From contig CAIQOV010000023.1 in NCBI GenBank assembly GCA_903873585.1, positions 1 to 64,000 of the forward strand: 64,000 bases of DNA. The letters are read 5' to 3'. The translations under genes and the position numbers were made by a program. This document shows, in pieces, positions 25,296-34,351 of the stretch. Position 1 is the first letter of the stretch; each line of letters begins with the position of its first letter. The notes under the pieces were generated by a model that was given only the letters and a program-made list of their open reading frames with translations, had not been told where the DNA came from and did not search any database. The stretch comes from an uncultured Rhodobacterales bacterium. Lineage in GTDB: Bacteria; Pseudomonadota; Alphaproteobacteria; Rhodobacterales; Rhodobacteraceae.

Positions 25296-25530
25296 GGATT
25301 ATGCTGTGCTCAAGAGCTGCGACGAGGTCTACCGCATCGCTCAAAGCCATGTCGTCAACGTGGACAGTTCGGCGTTGATCGGCACTTTTGCTTAACTTAT
25401 CGAATTGCTCCACGCTCAGGAGCACGTAGCGTGACTTGCCATGACGTTGGATCTGAACCGGTTCCTGCGCGGCGGCAGCCAAGACGTCGCCGGTGTTGTT
25501 GGCAAGTTCAGTTGCGGTGAAGTGGCGCAT
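25288..25530 (-). CDS. Phd/YefM-type antitoxin
   Basis: An 80-aa protein; ATG at 25530 has AGGAG 7 nt upstream. N-terminal MRHFTATELANNTGDVL…A..PV.I.RHGK..YVLLS is the Phd/YefM DNA-binding and dimerisation fold. The Asp/Ala-rich C-terminus would wrap the toxin. Precedes and overlaps the toxin gene, the standard order. An inverted repeat just upstream (25552–25568) is a likely autoregulatory operator. Confidence 0.85.
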   Translation of the reverse strand: MRHFTATELANNTGDVLAAAAQEPVQIQRHGKSRYVLLSVEQFDKLSKSADQRRTVHVDDMALSDAVDLVAALEHSIIHD

Positions 25531-25551
25531 GGCGTTCTCCTTTTGCATAAA

Positions 25552-25568
25552 TTAGCAGTATTAGCTAA
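25552..25568 (-). promoter_or_regulatory. Candidate operator of the toxin–antitoxin operon
   Basis: TTAGC, seven bases, GCTAA, located 22–38 nt upstream of the antitoxin ATG. TTGACT lies a little further upstream as a possible –35 element. Phd-family antitoxins bind such repeats to repress their own operon. Confidence 0.45.
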
Positions 25569-25597
25569 AATGGGCAAAGTCAAGAAGTTGTACGCCA

Positions 25598-26350
25598 TCA
25601 ATGCCGCACTGCCGGGCGCACTCGCCCATCTGTCTGTAGGGCAAACAACACCGGCCAAAGTGCGGTCTTCTGATATGTATTTGCCGCCAATCCCGCCCCT
25701 CGGCTGCGATGTTCATCCAGCAGTCCAGCCCAACACAGCGGCCGCAGGATGCCAGTGTAAAGCTCACTTTCAACCCGCCATTGTTGCTCCCTGTCTCGGG
25801 TCACAGGGCCATACAGTGCCGCACAGAATTCACCTAGAGATACGCCATTCTCCGCTTCGATGTTGAGCACGTTCAATCCGGCGTCCCAGTCGCGAAACGG
25901 CTCGTGCTCAAAGCGTGAATAGTAGCCGTGGTTCACGTTGAACAAGAAGAACGGCACCAAGATTTCGAATAGGTCTTTGGGCTTCGCCACCAGGCCTTGA
26001 CCCACCTTGGTCAAACGAAACGTGCCCTTATAGTGACGGCCAAGTTTGAGATCGATTAGCAAGTGGTGCAGCACTTCCAGCGGACCAAAATCGTATTCGT
26101 TCAGCACCTTGTTGACGCTGTAGAGGTCTGCCACCGTCCAATGGGGCCAAACAAACGCCTCTGCCGCCCAGTTCACGAACACCCGTTTGAAAGCTTTGGA
26201 CGGCGTCAACGGGATTGGGCCATGTTCGGCCACATAGCCCAAGATCAACCGCGCCCCGCGAAAGACATGGGACTGGTCAAGGATAGCGACTTCATCGGGC
26301 AGGGGCTTGAGGCGTATCATGTGTGCAGGGTGGCGTCGGCTGTCGCGCAT
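25598..26350 (-). CDS. Conserved hypothetical protein, 250 aa
   Basis: Start at 26350 chosen because TTGAGGATCTTGCC precedes it and because the same start region is duplicated at 1967–2007; an internal ATG at 26320 is an alternative. Soluble, aromatic-rich; visible blocks ILDQSHVFRGARLILGYVAEHG, AFKRVFVNWAAE, NEYDFGPLEVLHHLL, GTFRLTKVGQGL. The pattern suggests a winged-helix-like fold, but I cannot assign one. P1 and P2 palindromes lie 62–133 nt upstream and may regulate it. Confidence 0.72.
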   Translation of the reverse strand: MRDSRRHPAHMIRLKPLPDEVAILDQSHVFRGARLILGYVAEHGPIPLTPSKAFKRVFVNWAAEAFVWPHWTVADLYSVNKVLNEYDFGPLEVLHHLLIDLKLGRHYKGTFRLTKVGQGLVAKPKDLFEILVPFFLFNVNHGYYSRFEHEPFRDWDAGLNVLNIEAENGVSLGEFCAALYGPVTRDREQQWRVESELYTGILRPLCWAGLLDEHRSRGAGLAANTYQKTALWPVLFALQTDGRVRPAVRH

Positions 26351-26368
26351 GGCAAGATCCTCAATCGG
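26328..26368 (-). repeat. Dispersed leader/start-region repeat, copy 2
   Basis: Covers the ribosome-binding site and first codons of the 250-aa gene. 39 of 41 positions match 1967–2007. The TTTTTCTGCCGCC box next to it (26380–26392) also occurs before the P1 copy at 30139. Confidence 0.75.
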
Positions 26369-26411
26369 ACCACACCGCATTTTTCTGCCGCCACTGCGCC
26401 GTTAGGAGTTA

Positions 26412-26436
26412 AACATCTTCAGGATCTGAAGATGTT
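26412..26436. repeat. 25-bp palindrome P1, copy 2
   Basis: Arms AACATCTTCAG / CTGAAGATGTT with centre GAT (the reverse complement of copy 1). 62 nt upstream of the 250-aa gene start. Confidence 0.9.
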
Positions 26437-26465
26437 TGCCGCGACTTTTCAGTTTGGTGGCGTTT

Positions 26466-26483
26466 TGTCGTGTCGACACGACA
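26466..26483. repeat. Palindrome P2, copy 2
   Basis: TGTCGTGTCGACACGACA, a perfect 18-bp palindrome 29 bp from P1 copy 2. Confidence 0.75.
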
Positions 26484-26635
26484 CAGCGCGACCTTGACAT
26501 TTCGGTCGGAAGTAGTACTTTAAATCCTGCATCAAGAGTTGGGCTGACGCCCGCGCCAACCTGCCGGACCGGCAAGGTGGTTTCTCGCAAGAGGATGCGG
26601 CCAAGGTGGCAACCAAAGGTCGTAAGCGCAGTCAG

Positions 26636-26662
26636 CCTCCTCGGAAACGAAGGAGGTTTTTT
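26636..26662 (+). terminator. Rho-independent terminator
   Basis: CCTCCT, loop CGGAAACGA, AGGAGG followed by six T. No intact plus-strand gene lies directly upstream, so it probably belonged to a gene now lost. Confidence 0.7.
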
Positions 26663-26787
26663 CGTCTTTGACGACATCAAACTGCGAAACCCCGTCACTG
26701 GGGCTAATCTCATCCAAACGGGCATTTGATCGACAGCTTGTGCGCCCTGCCATCCGGCTAAAGCACTAAAGAGGTGGAGTACTCAAA

Positions 26788-28461
26788 ATGACTACGACTG
26801 CGCTTTCTCTCATGAACCTGGCCGGCATCGACAAGATCGCACCCGGCAGCCTTTATCCCCATCAGGCAGATGGTGTGGCCTTCCTTCTGTCCAAACGCCG
26901 GGTGTTGTTGGCTGATGACATGGGCCTTGGCAAAACCCGTCAGGCCATTGTGGCCATGGAACTGGGTGTCCCAGAGGGGACGATCCTTGTGGTATGCCCT
27001 GCATCCTTGAAGCTGAACTGGACGCGGGAGATCCGCCTTGTGGACCCTGCGGCAGCAATCGAAGTGATCGGCGTTGACAAGGAACCCGTGGATCAGCCTC
27101 GGTGGATCATCGTCAACTACGATATCCTGAGCAAACACGCCGAGCGCCTGCACGCAGTGGATTGGGCAGGCGTCATCCTCGACGAGGCACATTTTATCCG
27201 CAATGCCAGCCAACGCACCAACCAGTGCTTGAAACTCTTCGGCGTGCAGGCCGATGCGCCAGCGAATGACATGGGGCCAGACTTCGTGTTTCTGTTGACT
27301 GGGACGCCCATGCCAAACCGGCCCAAGGATCTCTTCAATCTCTTGCGCTGCGTGCGTCACCCTGCGGCACGGTCGTTTTTGTCTTTTGCCAAACGCTACT
27401 GCGATGCCTACCGCAATGACTATGGCTGGGTCACCAACGGGGCCTCGAACCTTGATGAATTGAACCTGTTGATGAAAGAAGTGTCTATTCGTCGCAGGAA
27501 AGAAGACGTGCTGAACCTGCCACCCAAGATCCGCAGCTGGGTGCCGGTGGATATCTCAGCCAGCAAAGCGGCCTTTAACGCGGTCGAGGGGTTCTTGACG
27601 TGGTATTCCGCGACCGACCCATCGCAACCAAATGACACGGAGTTCCTCGCCCGCCTGACCAAGGTGAGAGTGGCGCTGCACAAGGCCAAGCAATCGGCCG
27701 TGGAAGAGCGCATTCGCGATGTGATGGAGAACGGCGAGAAGGTGGTTTTGTTCACCTGCTTCAGCGACGGAATTGAACGCCACAAGGCCAAGTTCGGCGA
27801 TGCGGCTGTGACGATCACCGGTTCCGACAGTCCCGAAAAACGCATGGCGGCGGTTGATCGATTCCAAGGTGATGCAACGGTCAAAGTTGCCCTTTGCAAC
27901 ATTGTGGCAGGCGGTGTGGGCATCACCCTGACGGCAGGAACGCATGTAATTTTTCAGGATCTTGATTGGGTGCCCGCCAACCACGCCCAAGCAGAAGATC
28001 GCTGCTACCGCATGGGTCAAACCAAGCGGGTCACGGTGGAATACTTTGTAGCGGCGGGCACTCTGGACAGTTATATTTCTCAATTGCTGGAGCAAAAGAT
28101 CAAACTGATTGCGGCGGTCGAGGCCGAAGATGTTCCAGAAACCAGCCTGATCGTGGAAATTCAAAACGGCCTTCGACAGTTGGCCCCAGCCTTGATGGAA
28201 GAGGCTCGTGCAGCACGGGCCACGGGGGATGTTGCCCTTCGCATTGAAAAACTGGCCGCAGCAAGGCCTCGCGCTGCCGCCGCCAGCAGCCCTTTGGCGG
28301 AAACGGGCCAATGGGAGTTCACCAGTTCGCGCGACCCATCGGCGCGGTATCTTGTGACATTCGGGATGGCAGGGCACCTGGAATGTACCTGCCAGGGATT
28401 TGTTCACCGGGGAAACTGCAAGCATGTCTTAGAGGTCAGATCAAAGATCTTCGAGGACTGA
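26788..28461 (+). CDS. SNF2-family helicase/ATPase with C-terminal SWIM zinc finger
   Basis: A 557-aa protein. Helicase motifs in order: LYPHQADGV (Q/motif 0), ADDMGLGKTRQ (Walker A), VVCPASLKLNW (Ia), LDEAHFIRN (DEAH), LLTGTPMPN (III), RRRKEDVLNLPP, VVLFTCFSD (IV), ALCNIVAGGVGITLT (V), RCYRMGQTKRV (VI). The C-terminus has CTCQGF…GNCKH, a SWIM CxC…CxH zinc finger. The compact layout resembles annealing helicases of the SMARCAL1/ZRANB3 type. Probably dsDNA translocation; whether it serves defence, repair or element maintenance is open. No nuclease or methylase neighbour. Confidence 0.9.
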   Translation: MTTTALSLMNLAGIDKIAPGSLYPHQADGVAFLLSKRRVLLADDMGLGKTRQAIVAMELGVPEGTILVVCPASLKLNWTREIRLVDPAAAIEVIGVDKEPVDQPRWIIVNYDILSKHAERLHAVDWAGVILDEAHFIRNASQRTNQCLKLFGVQADAPANDMGPDFVFLLTGTPMPNRPKDLFNLLRCVRHPAARSFLSFAKRYCDAYRNDYGWVTNGASNLDELNLLMKEVSIRRRKEDVLNLPPKIRSWVPVDISASKAAFNAVEGFLTWYSATDPSQPNDTEFLARLTKVRVALHKAKQSAVEERIRDVMENGEKVVLFTCFSDGIERHKAKFGDAAVTITGSDSPEKRMAAVDRFQGDATVKVALCNIVAGGVGITLTAGTHVIFQDLDWVPANHAQAEDRCYRMGQTKRVTVEYFVAAGTLDSYISQLLEQKIKLIAAVEAEDVPETSLIVEIQNGLRQLAPALMEEARAARATGDVALRIEKLAAARPRAAAASSPLAETGQWEFTSSRDPSARYLVTFGMAGHLECTCQGFVHRGNCKHVLEVRSKIFED

Positions 28462-28541
28462 ACACGCTTCGCATAGGCCAAAGGGCCGCCAGTTTTCCAC
28501 GGAACAACGGTGTGCATGTCACCGGAAAAGGAACAATCAAA

Positions 28542-28913
28542 ATGTCAGAAGATGAAATCGAACCCATGCTCCGCATGACCAGAACGGCTTGGGATGATCT
28601 CTTGCTGGAAGGTTTGAACAGCAAATTTGCGGCTCGTGCATGGCAGGAAGAAATAGCCCGAAAGTTGGCTGGGGCAGATCTACCAGAAGATATGGCCGAC
28701 CTTCGTGCTAGGGTGATTAAAGGCTTGAACTCCGCCCACCTAGGTGGCGATGAGTTCAACCGGTCCGTGTCCTTAATGGTCCGGCATCTCACCGTGTGGA
28801 TCAGGACTAAACACATAGGCAACAACATGTACCACCTCGCCCACCTTGGCCGAATGTATCCCGCTGAGCACAAACTCCTGATGCAAACGATCAGGGAGAT
28901 GTGCGGCTCTTAG
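28542..28913 (+). CDS. Hypothetical helical protein, 123 aa
   Basis: Begins MSEDEIEPMLRMTRTAWDDL at the ATG preceded by AAAAGGA; the longer frame from 28311 overlaps the helicase and is rejected. All-helical, basic C-terminal half (VRHLTVWIRTKHIGNNMYHLAHLGRM). It sits 80 nt after the helicase stop on the same strand, so probably co-transcribed. No family recognised. Confidence 0.6.
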   Translation: MSEDEIEPMLRMTRTAWDDLLLEGLNSKFAARAWQEEIARKLAGADLPEDMADLRARVIKGLNSAHLGGDEFNRSVSLMVRHLTVWIRTKHIGNNMYHLAHLGRMYPAEHKLLMQTIREMCGS

Positions 28914-28957
28914 TGGGGCGATGGGCTGAGCCCAAAAAAATTTCTAACGAAACCGCC

Positions 28958-28989
28958 AAAATAGCCCATTCAATTCAATGGGCTATTTT
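28958..28989. terminator. Bidirectional terminator palindrome
   Basis: AAAATAGCCCATT, loop CAATTC, AATGGGCTATTTT: perfect 13-bp arms with A- and T-tracts, placed between convergent genes (28542–28913 plus, 29214–29906 minus). Degenerate copies occur at 2136–2167 and 30232–30263. Confidence 0.8.
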
Positions 28990-29213
28990 CCCCTAGGTTG
29001 GGCCACATAGCTTGGATCGTTACCGCGGGATTTCGGGCTGAGATTTGGAATAAAGCAGTCAAATGAAGCTGTCAGGGGTCAATCACTCGCTGAACCACAC
29101 ACCAATCTTTGGACGGACTTACAGCGAAGTTAAGATACCGCCTGCACACACAGATCGGTTTTGGGTCTGTTGCAATAAACCAAGGCGGGCGTTTGAAGGG
29201 TTTTGAGCCGTTT

Positions 29214-29906
29214 CTATTCGAACACAGACAAAACCTCAGCGAGAGGCTTTTTGCGCTTTGCTGCTGCGGGGACACTCGCGTCATCAGCGGGCCACCCGAC
29301 TGGAATAATCATGACGGCTTTCTCGTGCTTGGGCCTGTCGCACAACTCGGGTAAGAATTTCATGGGATTTGGCGTATGCTCTAGGCAAACAAGACCGGAT
29401 TTGTGGATCGCGGTGATGAGCATGCCCGTGGCGATGCCAACGCTTTCTGGAACATAGTAGTTCTTGTAACGCTCACCGTCTGTCGTCACCCCATATCGTT
29501 GGGCAAAAACAACAATAAGCCATGGTGCGGTTGTAAGGTGAGGTTTTGACACGCCCGTCCCAATTGGTTCAAGGGCTGCAAGCCATTCATCCCCGGCACC
29601 GCCAGCGTAAAAGTCCCGTTCTTCTTCCTCGGCGGCCGCACGAATTTTCGCTTTCATCTCGGGGTTGGCGATGGCTACGAAATGCCAAGGCTGATGATTG
29701 GCACCTGAAGGTGCCGTCGCGGCAGCCTCGATGCAGGCCGTTATGATCTCTTTGGGAACTGGACGATCAGAGTAATCGCGAACCGAATGGCGCTTGCGCA
29801 CATAATCACGAAAGGACAGTGCTGCCTTGAGTGCGTCGCCATCGGGCAGTTGCACGCGGTGTGGAAGGGGAAGAGGTACGTAGGAAACCTCGCCTTTCTT
29901 GTACAT
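29214..29906 (-). CDS. Nitroreductase-family flavoprotein
   Basis: A 230-aa protein. RKRHSVRDYSDRPVP (FMN phosphate-binding Arg/Ser pattern), AAATAPSGANHQPWHFV, and late TPNPMKFLPELCDRP…IPVGWPADDA. This matches the BluB/iodotyrosine-deiodinase side of the nitroreductase superfamily, which uses FMN and NAD(P)H. Substrate unknown. P1 copy 3 is about 230 nt upstream. No co-oriented partner. Confidence 0.85.
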   Translation of the reverse strand: MYKKGEVSYVPLPLPHRVQLPDGDALKAALSFRDYVRKRHSVRDYSDRPVPKEIITACIEAAATAPSGANHQPWHFVAIANPEMKAKIRAAAEEEERDFYAGGAGDEWLAALEPIGTGVSKPHLTTAPWLIVVFAQRYGVTTDGERYKNYYVPESVGIATGMLITAIHKSGLVCLEHTPNPMKFLPELCDRPKHEKAVMIIPVGWPADDASVPAAAKRKKPLAEVLSVFE

Positions 29907-30138
29907 CGCCCACCTCGTTATGTCGTTTCGTGCCCACGCATGATCCTAGTCGTATTTTTGCGGCTTTGAACTCAAAAACTTGCGTTTGACACTTCATCCA
30001 GCAGCCAACCTGATCGGCACATGGTCGTCAATACGCGGGAGCATCGACCCTTATGCGGTGTATAGCGTCGATTGATCAGGCAATGCCCACCACCCGCGCC
30101 GCGATGTTCGCAGATTTTTCTGCCGCCATGTGCTCTTC

Positions 30139-30163
30139 AACATCTTCAGATTCTGAAGATGTT
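30139..30163. repeat. 25-bp palindrome P1, copy 3
   Basis: Arms AACATCTTCAG / CTGAAGATGTT, centre ATT. Located upstream of the nitroreductase gene (minus strand). Confidence 0.9.
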
Positions 30164-30231
30164 TGGGAGACCTCGATGCACTGCAGCGACAGGGCAGGGG
30201 GCTGATACTGAAAAAATCTGCAGAAATCACG

Positions 30232-30263
30232 AAAATACGGCATTGAATTCAATGGGCTAGGCG
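30232..30263. repeat. Degenerate AATGGGCTATTTT palindrome, copy 3
   Basis: AAAATACGGCATT, loop GAATTC, AATGGGCTAGGCG: right arm partly decayed. Confidence 0.55.
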
Positions 30264-30706
30264 AGTGCAGCTTGGCTCGCATAGCTTGGACCGCATTAAA
30301 CGGATTTGAGGGTGGTTTTGTGGCAAATACTTCAGCGGTCATGCTCTGCGAGCACATTGGCCATCCCACGCGGCTATGATCAAATTTGCTCGCACCGCTG
30401 CGCCATAGCTGCAGCCCCGCTGTGCGTCGACCTTGCGGTGTCCGCTATGCGACTAGCGGCAATCACTGATTGAGCTTTGCTGCGGCAGCTGCGAGCTTGT
30501 TTGATGCCAGCGCGGCTGCGGGCCCATTAGTCAAACGCTCGATGCCTGCGATGGCGGGGCGCAGTCTCAATAGTTGTCGCGGAAATCCACATCCGCTGAC
30601 AGCACTGCGGCCAGTCTGTCTGTGACACCCGCAGCATGTCCCATTTCCAGCGGCGTAATGCCACGTAGGCGCAGTAGGGCTTCAATGTCTTGGCGATCAC
30701 GTCTGC

Positions 30707-31351
30707 CTAGGCTCGTTCGCGTGTTTCACGCTTGGTCAGCTTGACGTTGGCCACCTCGGGGATGGATCCAGCCTTCATCCATTCCCTGCTGCAGGCAAAC
30801 TTGAGGATGCCACGCAGCGGCACGTTTTCGCCGTTGATGGTCTGCGGGCTGGGTGCCCGGGCCTTGTGGGCCATCTTGCGTTTGATCACCCGCCCATTGC
30901 GTTCGTAATCGTATTCCACTTCCTTGGAACCCGGCCCTGTGACCCAATAGTCCCGCCGCCAGCTGCGATACTGGGCGATGTCACTGGCCTTGATGGTGTC
31001 GATGGGCTTGTTGCCAAAGAATGGCTTCAAGTAGCGTTCTACCACGGGTTCATAATCAATCACCGTGCGTTCATTGCGTGAACCAGCCCTGACCTCTGCC
31101 CGCAGTTCATTGAGCCAAGCATCGGCTGCGTCTTTGAACAGCACCACAACTGCTGTCAGCCCATGTTTGTAGCGAAAGTACATGTCCTCATAGATCAGGA
31201 TCACTTTGTCTTTGGCGGTCTTTTCATTGGCTGTGCGCAGGCTCAGGGTATGCCTGCCGCCATCGGGCAGCCTGATATAGGCCTGCCAGTTTTTGCTATC
31301 AGCACGATGGTACAGGATTATGTCCCCATCGCGCAGTTTCATGCTTGTCAT
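30707..31351 (-). pseudogene. Phage-type tyrosine integrase, N-terminal part only
   Basis: From the ATG at 31351 (MTSMKLRDGDIILYHR) about 214 residues: a DUF-type N-terminal beta domain, then the SAM-like core-binding domain (AADAWLNELR…IDYEPVVERYLKPFFG…SDIAQYRSWRRDYW), ending …RGILKFACSREWMKAG…VANVKL. The frame stops (TAG) exactly where the catalytic domain with Arg-His-Arg-Tyr should begin, so it cannot be active. An integrase catalytic tail in the same orientation lies 6.4 kb further on (24125–24325). Confidence 0.8.
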
Positions 31352-31484
31352 TGTTTGCCTCACAACTGTTATCAACAATTGTGTGGTCAGCAGCGGATTA
31401 TTCCTACCTAAATCACTGACGAGGATAGGAAATAATTTGTTTGGGTGGCTTGGGATGGTTGGGGCAGGGCGGTGATGGGCCGCC

Positions 31485-31509
31485 GACATCTTCAAGATCT
31501 GAAGTTGTT
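31485..31509. repeat. 25-bp palindrome P1, copy 4
   Basis: Diverged copy: GACATCTTCA, AGAT, CTGAAGTTGTT. About 135 nt upstream of the truncated integrase start. Confidence 0.65.
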
Positions 31510-31640
31510 TGAAATTTGTGGATGATGGTGCTTACCGCGGAACACGCCATTGTTAACAGCTGTTAGCATCACGTTGCCATCCATATTGATCCGATTTTTG
31601 TAGAGTTGCGTAATGGAATATCAAAAGGAAGGGAAATCCC

Positions 31641-34187
31641 ATGGCAATGACAGCAGATTTCGCAATCAACTCGGGTCCTCTTGGAACCAGTTATAGTCCT
31701 TTTGCATCAACAATTGCGGTCTTGCCCGATGGTACGGCTCTGGTGGCTTGGGTGCGGCAAGTAGGTCAGTGGTCGACCGAAGCGGAAATATATGCCCGCT
31801 GGATTGGTCCAGATGGCACGCCGGTCGGGGCTGATTTCTTGGTCAACACGACGACGACTGAGTTCCAATGGCGCCCGGTGGCCGCCGTGACAGCCGAAGG
31901 CAAGGTGTTTCTCGCTTGGGAAAGCGGGGATGGGGGTGACGGCGACGGGATGGGACTGCGCGGTGTCGTGCTTGACCCCTTGGATCAAACGCCGGTGTCG
32001 GATTTCCTGATTAACCCCGTGGCGGTTGGTAGCGGCATTTACGCCGGTCAGTGCAATCAAAGCCAAGTGTCGCTAAGCGCATTAAGTGATGGCAGGGTGT
32101 TTGCGCTTTGGACAAGCTATGATGGCAGCGACGGCGATGGCTATGCTATCCTTGGTCGCTATTTTGGAGGTGACGGCACGCCTTTGGGGGATGACTTCGT
32201 CGTCAACTCGTCGGCCCTTGGGGGGCAGTACGAACCACAAGCCACGGAATTAAGCGACGGACGAATTCTCGTGACCTACAGCAGCACGGATGATGCTGAT
32301 GGTACGCCGGGAAACATTCGCGCAAGGATAATCGGGACGAATGGCGCATTTTCAGGAAATGATTTTGTGCTGAACTCCACCCCGGGCGGCTATCAGAGCT
32401 ATGTCGATGTGACGGCGCTCTCCAATGGCACCGCACTCGTGACGTGGTTTTCTTCGGGTGTGTTTACGCCAGATCCTTCAGGCGGCAACCCCACCTTTGC
32501 TCCGGGTGAGGTGCGTGCGCGGATTATCGGAGCTGATGGCCTGCCGCTTGGGCCGGATTTTCAGGTTAATTCCACCGACCTGAGCGCCTCTTATACAAAG
32601 CCTGTGGTAACAACGTTGATCGATGGTCGGGCGTTGGTCGTTTGGTATTCGGGTGATGCGGGGGATGGTGATTGGGGTTGCCTGCGGGGTCGTCTCATCG
32701 ATTCAGATGGCCAGTTGATCGAAAGCGATTTTGTGATCAACACAACAGATTTGAACAACCAGTGCTCACCCGCCGCTGCGGCTTTGCCCGATGGACGGAT
32801 CCTAGTTACCTGGACAAGTGATGACGGGGTTGGGACGGGTGCACAGATCCGCGGAGTTTATATCAACCCGATCATTGGGCATGAACGCTCGGATGTTTTG
32901 CAGGGGACATCTGGTCAAGACATGCTCATGGGTCTGGCGGGCGACGACAGCGTCGATGGCGGCTTGGGGGATGACCAGTTGATGGGCGGCGCAGGCAATG
33001 ACCTGCTGACCGGCGCTATGGGCAATGATGTGATGGACGGCGGCGCAGGATCAGACCGCGCCTATTTCACCGGCACAGGTGCCGCAACGGTCAATCTCAG
33101 CCTGACCATAGCCCAGACAACCGGCTATGGCACCGACACAATCGTGAATGTCGAGCATGTAACCTCTGGCACCGGAAACGACCAACTCACGGGCAGTGAT
33201 CAGAACAATAATCTGGTCTCGGGCGCTGGAAATGACACGCTGTCAGGTGGTCTCGGTATTGATACGCTGGACGGCGGTATTGGCACTGATTGGCTCGACG
33301 GCGGTGTAGGTAGCGACAGCATGTCAGGGGGCGCCAACGATGACACCTATGTTGTCGACAGTTCGACTGATCTCATCGTGGAGCTTACAAATGCCGGCAC
33401 TGATTTGGTTCGATCTTCGGCTGACACCTTTACGCTTGCAGGTAATGTCGAAAATCTGACCCTGACGGGATCCTCAGCCATCAATGGCTCTGGCAACGGC
33501 CTCAACAACATGCTCACGGGCAATAGCGGCAATAACACTCTTATGGGCGACGCTGGAAATGACACCCTGAATGGTGGCATCGGTGCCGATACGCTTATGG
33601 GTGGCTCGGGCAATGACACTTACGTCACCGACGGTGGCGACATGATCAGCGAGGCCGCGTCTGCCGGAACCGACACCGTGCAGTCATCTGTAACTACAAC
33701 GCTGGGCACAAACCTTGAAAACCTGACCCTCACTGGGTCGTCGGCAGTCAACGGAAGTGGTAATGGATTGAACAACACCATTACCGGCAACACCGCAGCA
33801 AATACGTTGAGCGGGGGCGCGGGTATGGACACGCTGATTGGTGGGGCAGGCAAGGATAGCTTTGTTTTCAACACAGTGTCAGACACTGGCACAACCGCCA
33901 ATGCATCAGATGTCATCACGGATTTTGTGAGAGGTCAGGACAAGATCAACCTGGGTGCCATCGATGCCTTCGCCGCATCACTGTCAAATGACGCCTTCAT
34001 CTGGAGGGGAACTGCTGCATTCAACAGCGCAACACAAGGTGAGGTGCGCTTCCAGAAGTTTGATGTCACCGGAACCACCAATGATTACACGATGTTATGG
34101 ATCGACAATGACAATGACACAGGTATCGAAATGGCAATACGTTTGAACGGATTGTACGATCTGACTGCGTCTGACTTCATCTTATAG
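31641..34187 (+). CDS. RTX-type calcium-binding repeat protein, probably type I secreted
   Basis: An 848-aa acidic protein; ATG at 31641 preceded by AAGGAAGGGAAA. Residues about 1–410 are a series of roughly 55–70-residue beta repeats with the motif LxDGrxLVxW and DGTPxGxDFxVN, a propeller-like array. From about 420 to 760 there are hemolysin-type nonapeptide repeats (GGxGxDxLxG, e.g. GGAGNDLLTGAMGND), interspersed with TYVVDSSTDLIVE-type blocks. The end (VSDTGTTANASDVITDF…FLWID-like block) resembles the C-terminal secretion region of type I substrates. No signal peptide. No ABC/MFP exporter genes are in the window. Likely extracellular, adhesive or structural. Confidence 0.85.
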   Translation: MAMTADFAINSGPLGTSYSPFASTIAVLPDGTALVAWVRQVGQWSTEAEIYARWIGPDGTPVGADFLVNTTTTEFQWRPVAAVTAEGKVFLAWESGDGGDGDGMGLRGVVLDPLDQTPVSDFLINPVAVGSGIYAGQCNQSQVSLSALSDGRVFALWTSYDGSDGDGYAILGRYFGGDGTPLGDDFVVNSSALGGQYEPQATELSDGRILVTYSSTDDADGTPGNIRARIIGTNGAFSGNDFVLNSTPGGYQSYVDVTALSNGTALVTWFSSGVFTPDPSGGNPTFAPGEVRARIIGADGLPLGPDFQVNSTDLSASYTKPVVTTLIDGRALVVWYSGDAGDGDWGCLRGRLIDSDGQLIESDFVINTTDLNNQCSPAAAALPDGRILVTWTSDDGVGTGAQIRGVYINPIIGHERSDVLQGTSGQDMLMGLAGDDSVDGGLGDDQLMGGAGNDLLTGAMGNDVMDGGAGSDRAYFTGTGAATVNLSLTIAQTTGYGTDTIVNVEHVTSGTGNDQLTGSDQNNNLVSGAGNDTLSGGLGIDTLDGGIGTDWLDGGVGSDSMSGGANDDTYVVDSSTDLIVELTNAGTDLVRSSADTFTLAGNVENLTLTGSSAINGSGNGLNNMLTGNSGNNTLMGDAGNDTLNGGIGADTLMGGSGNDTYVTDGGDMISEAASAGTDTVQSSVTTTLGTNLENLTLTGSSAVNGSGNGLNNTITGNTAANTLSGGAGMDTLIGGAGKDSFVFNTVSDTGTTANASDVITDFVRGQDKINLGAIDAFAASLSNDAFIWRGTAAFNSATQGEVRFQKFDVTGTTNDYTMLWIDNDNDTGIEMAIRLNGLYDLTASDFIL

Positions 34188-34351
34188 GCTAGGCAGGTCC
34201 CCATCCTTGCCCGCAGCCATCCTCAACTATCGTTTGACCGCCGAGCAGCTACGCAGACACTGTGTTAAAAAGGCAAGCTACCCTAACCTCATTTGACGAC
34301 AGCTTCATGGCAGCACTTCAACTCTAGCCAATGAACTACCAATCGATACGG

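Larger units (their letters stand above)
26351..26787. other. Intergenic region with P1, P2 and a terminator
   Basis: Contains P1 copy 2, P2 copy 2 and a plus-strand terminator (26636–26662). A plus-strand frame without a start codon (about 26538–26669, ending RKRRRFFRL) may be the tail of a lost gene. AAAGAGGTGG at 26768–26777 is near the helicase ATG. Confidence 0.5.
29907..30706. other. 800-bp stretch with palindromes and coding remnants
   Basis: Contains P1 copy 3 (30139–30163) preceded by the TTTTTCTGCCGCC box, and a degenerate AATGGGCTA palindrome (30232–30263). On the minus strand about 30700–30465 reads as fragments of coding sequence in two frames (RQDIEALLRLRGITPLEMGH, then IAGIERLTNGPAAALAS), consistent with a frameshifted remnant. 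Confidence 0.5.

Noticed and set aside
31641-34187. Phage tail-fibre or surface-layer gene
   Set aside because: Nonapeptide calcium-binding repeats fit an RTX protein; no phage structural genes are near.
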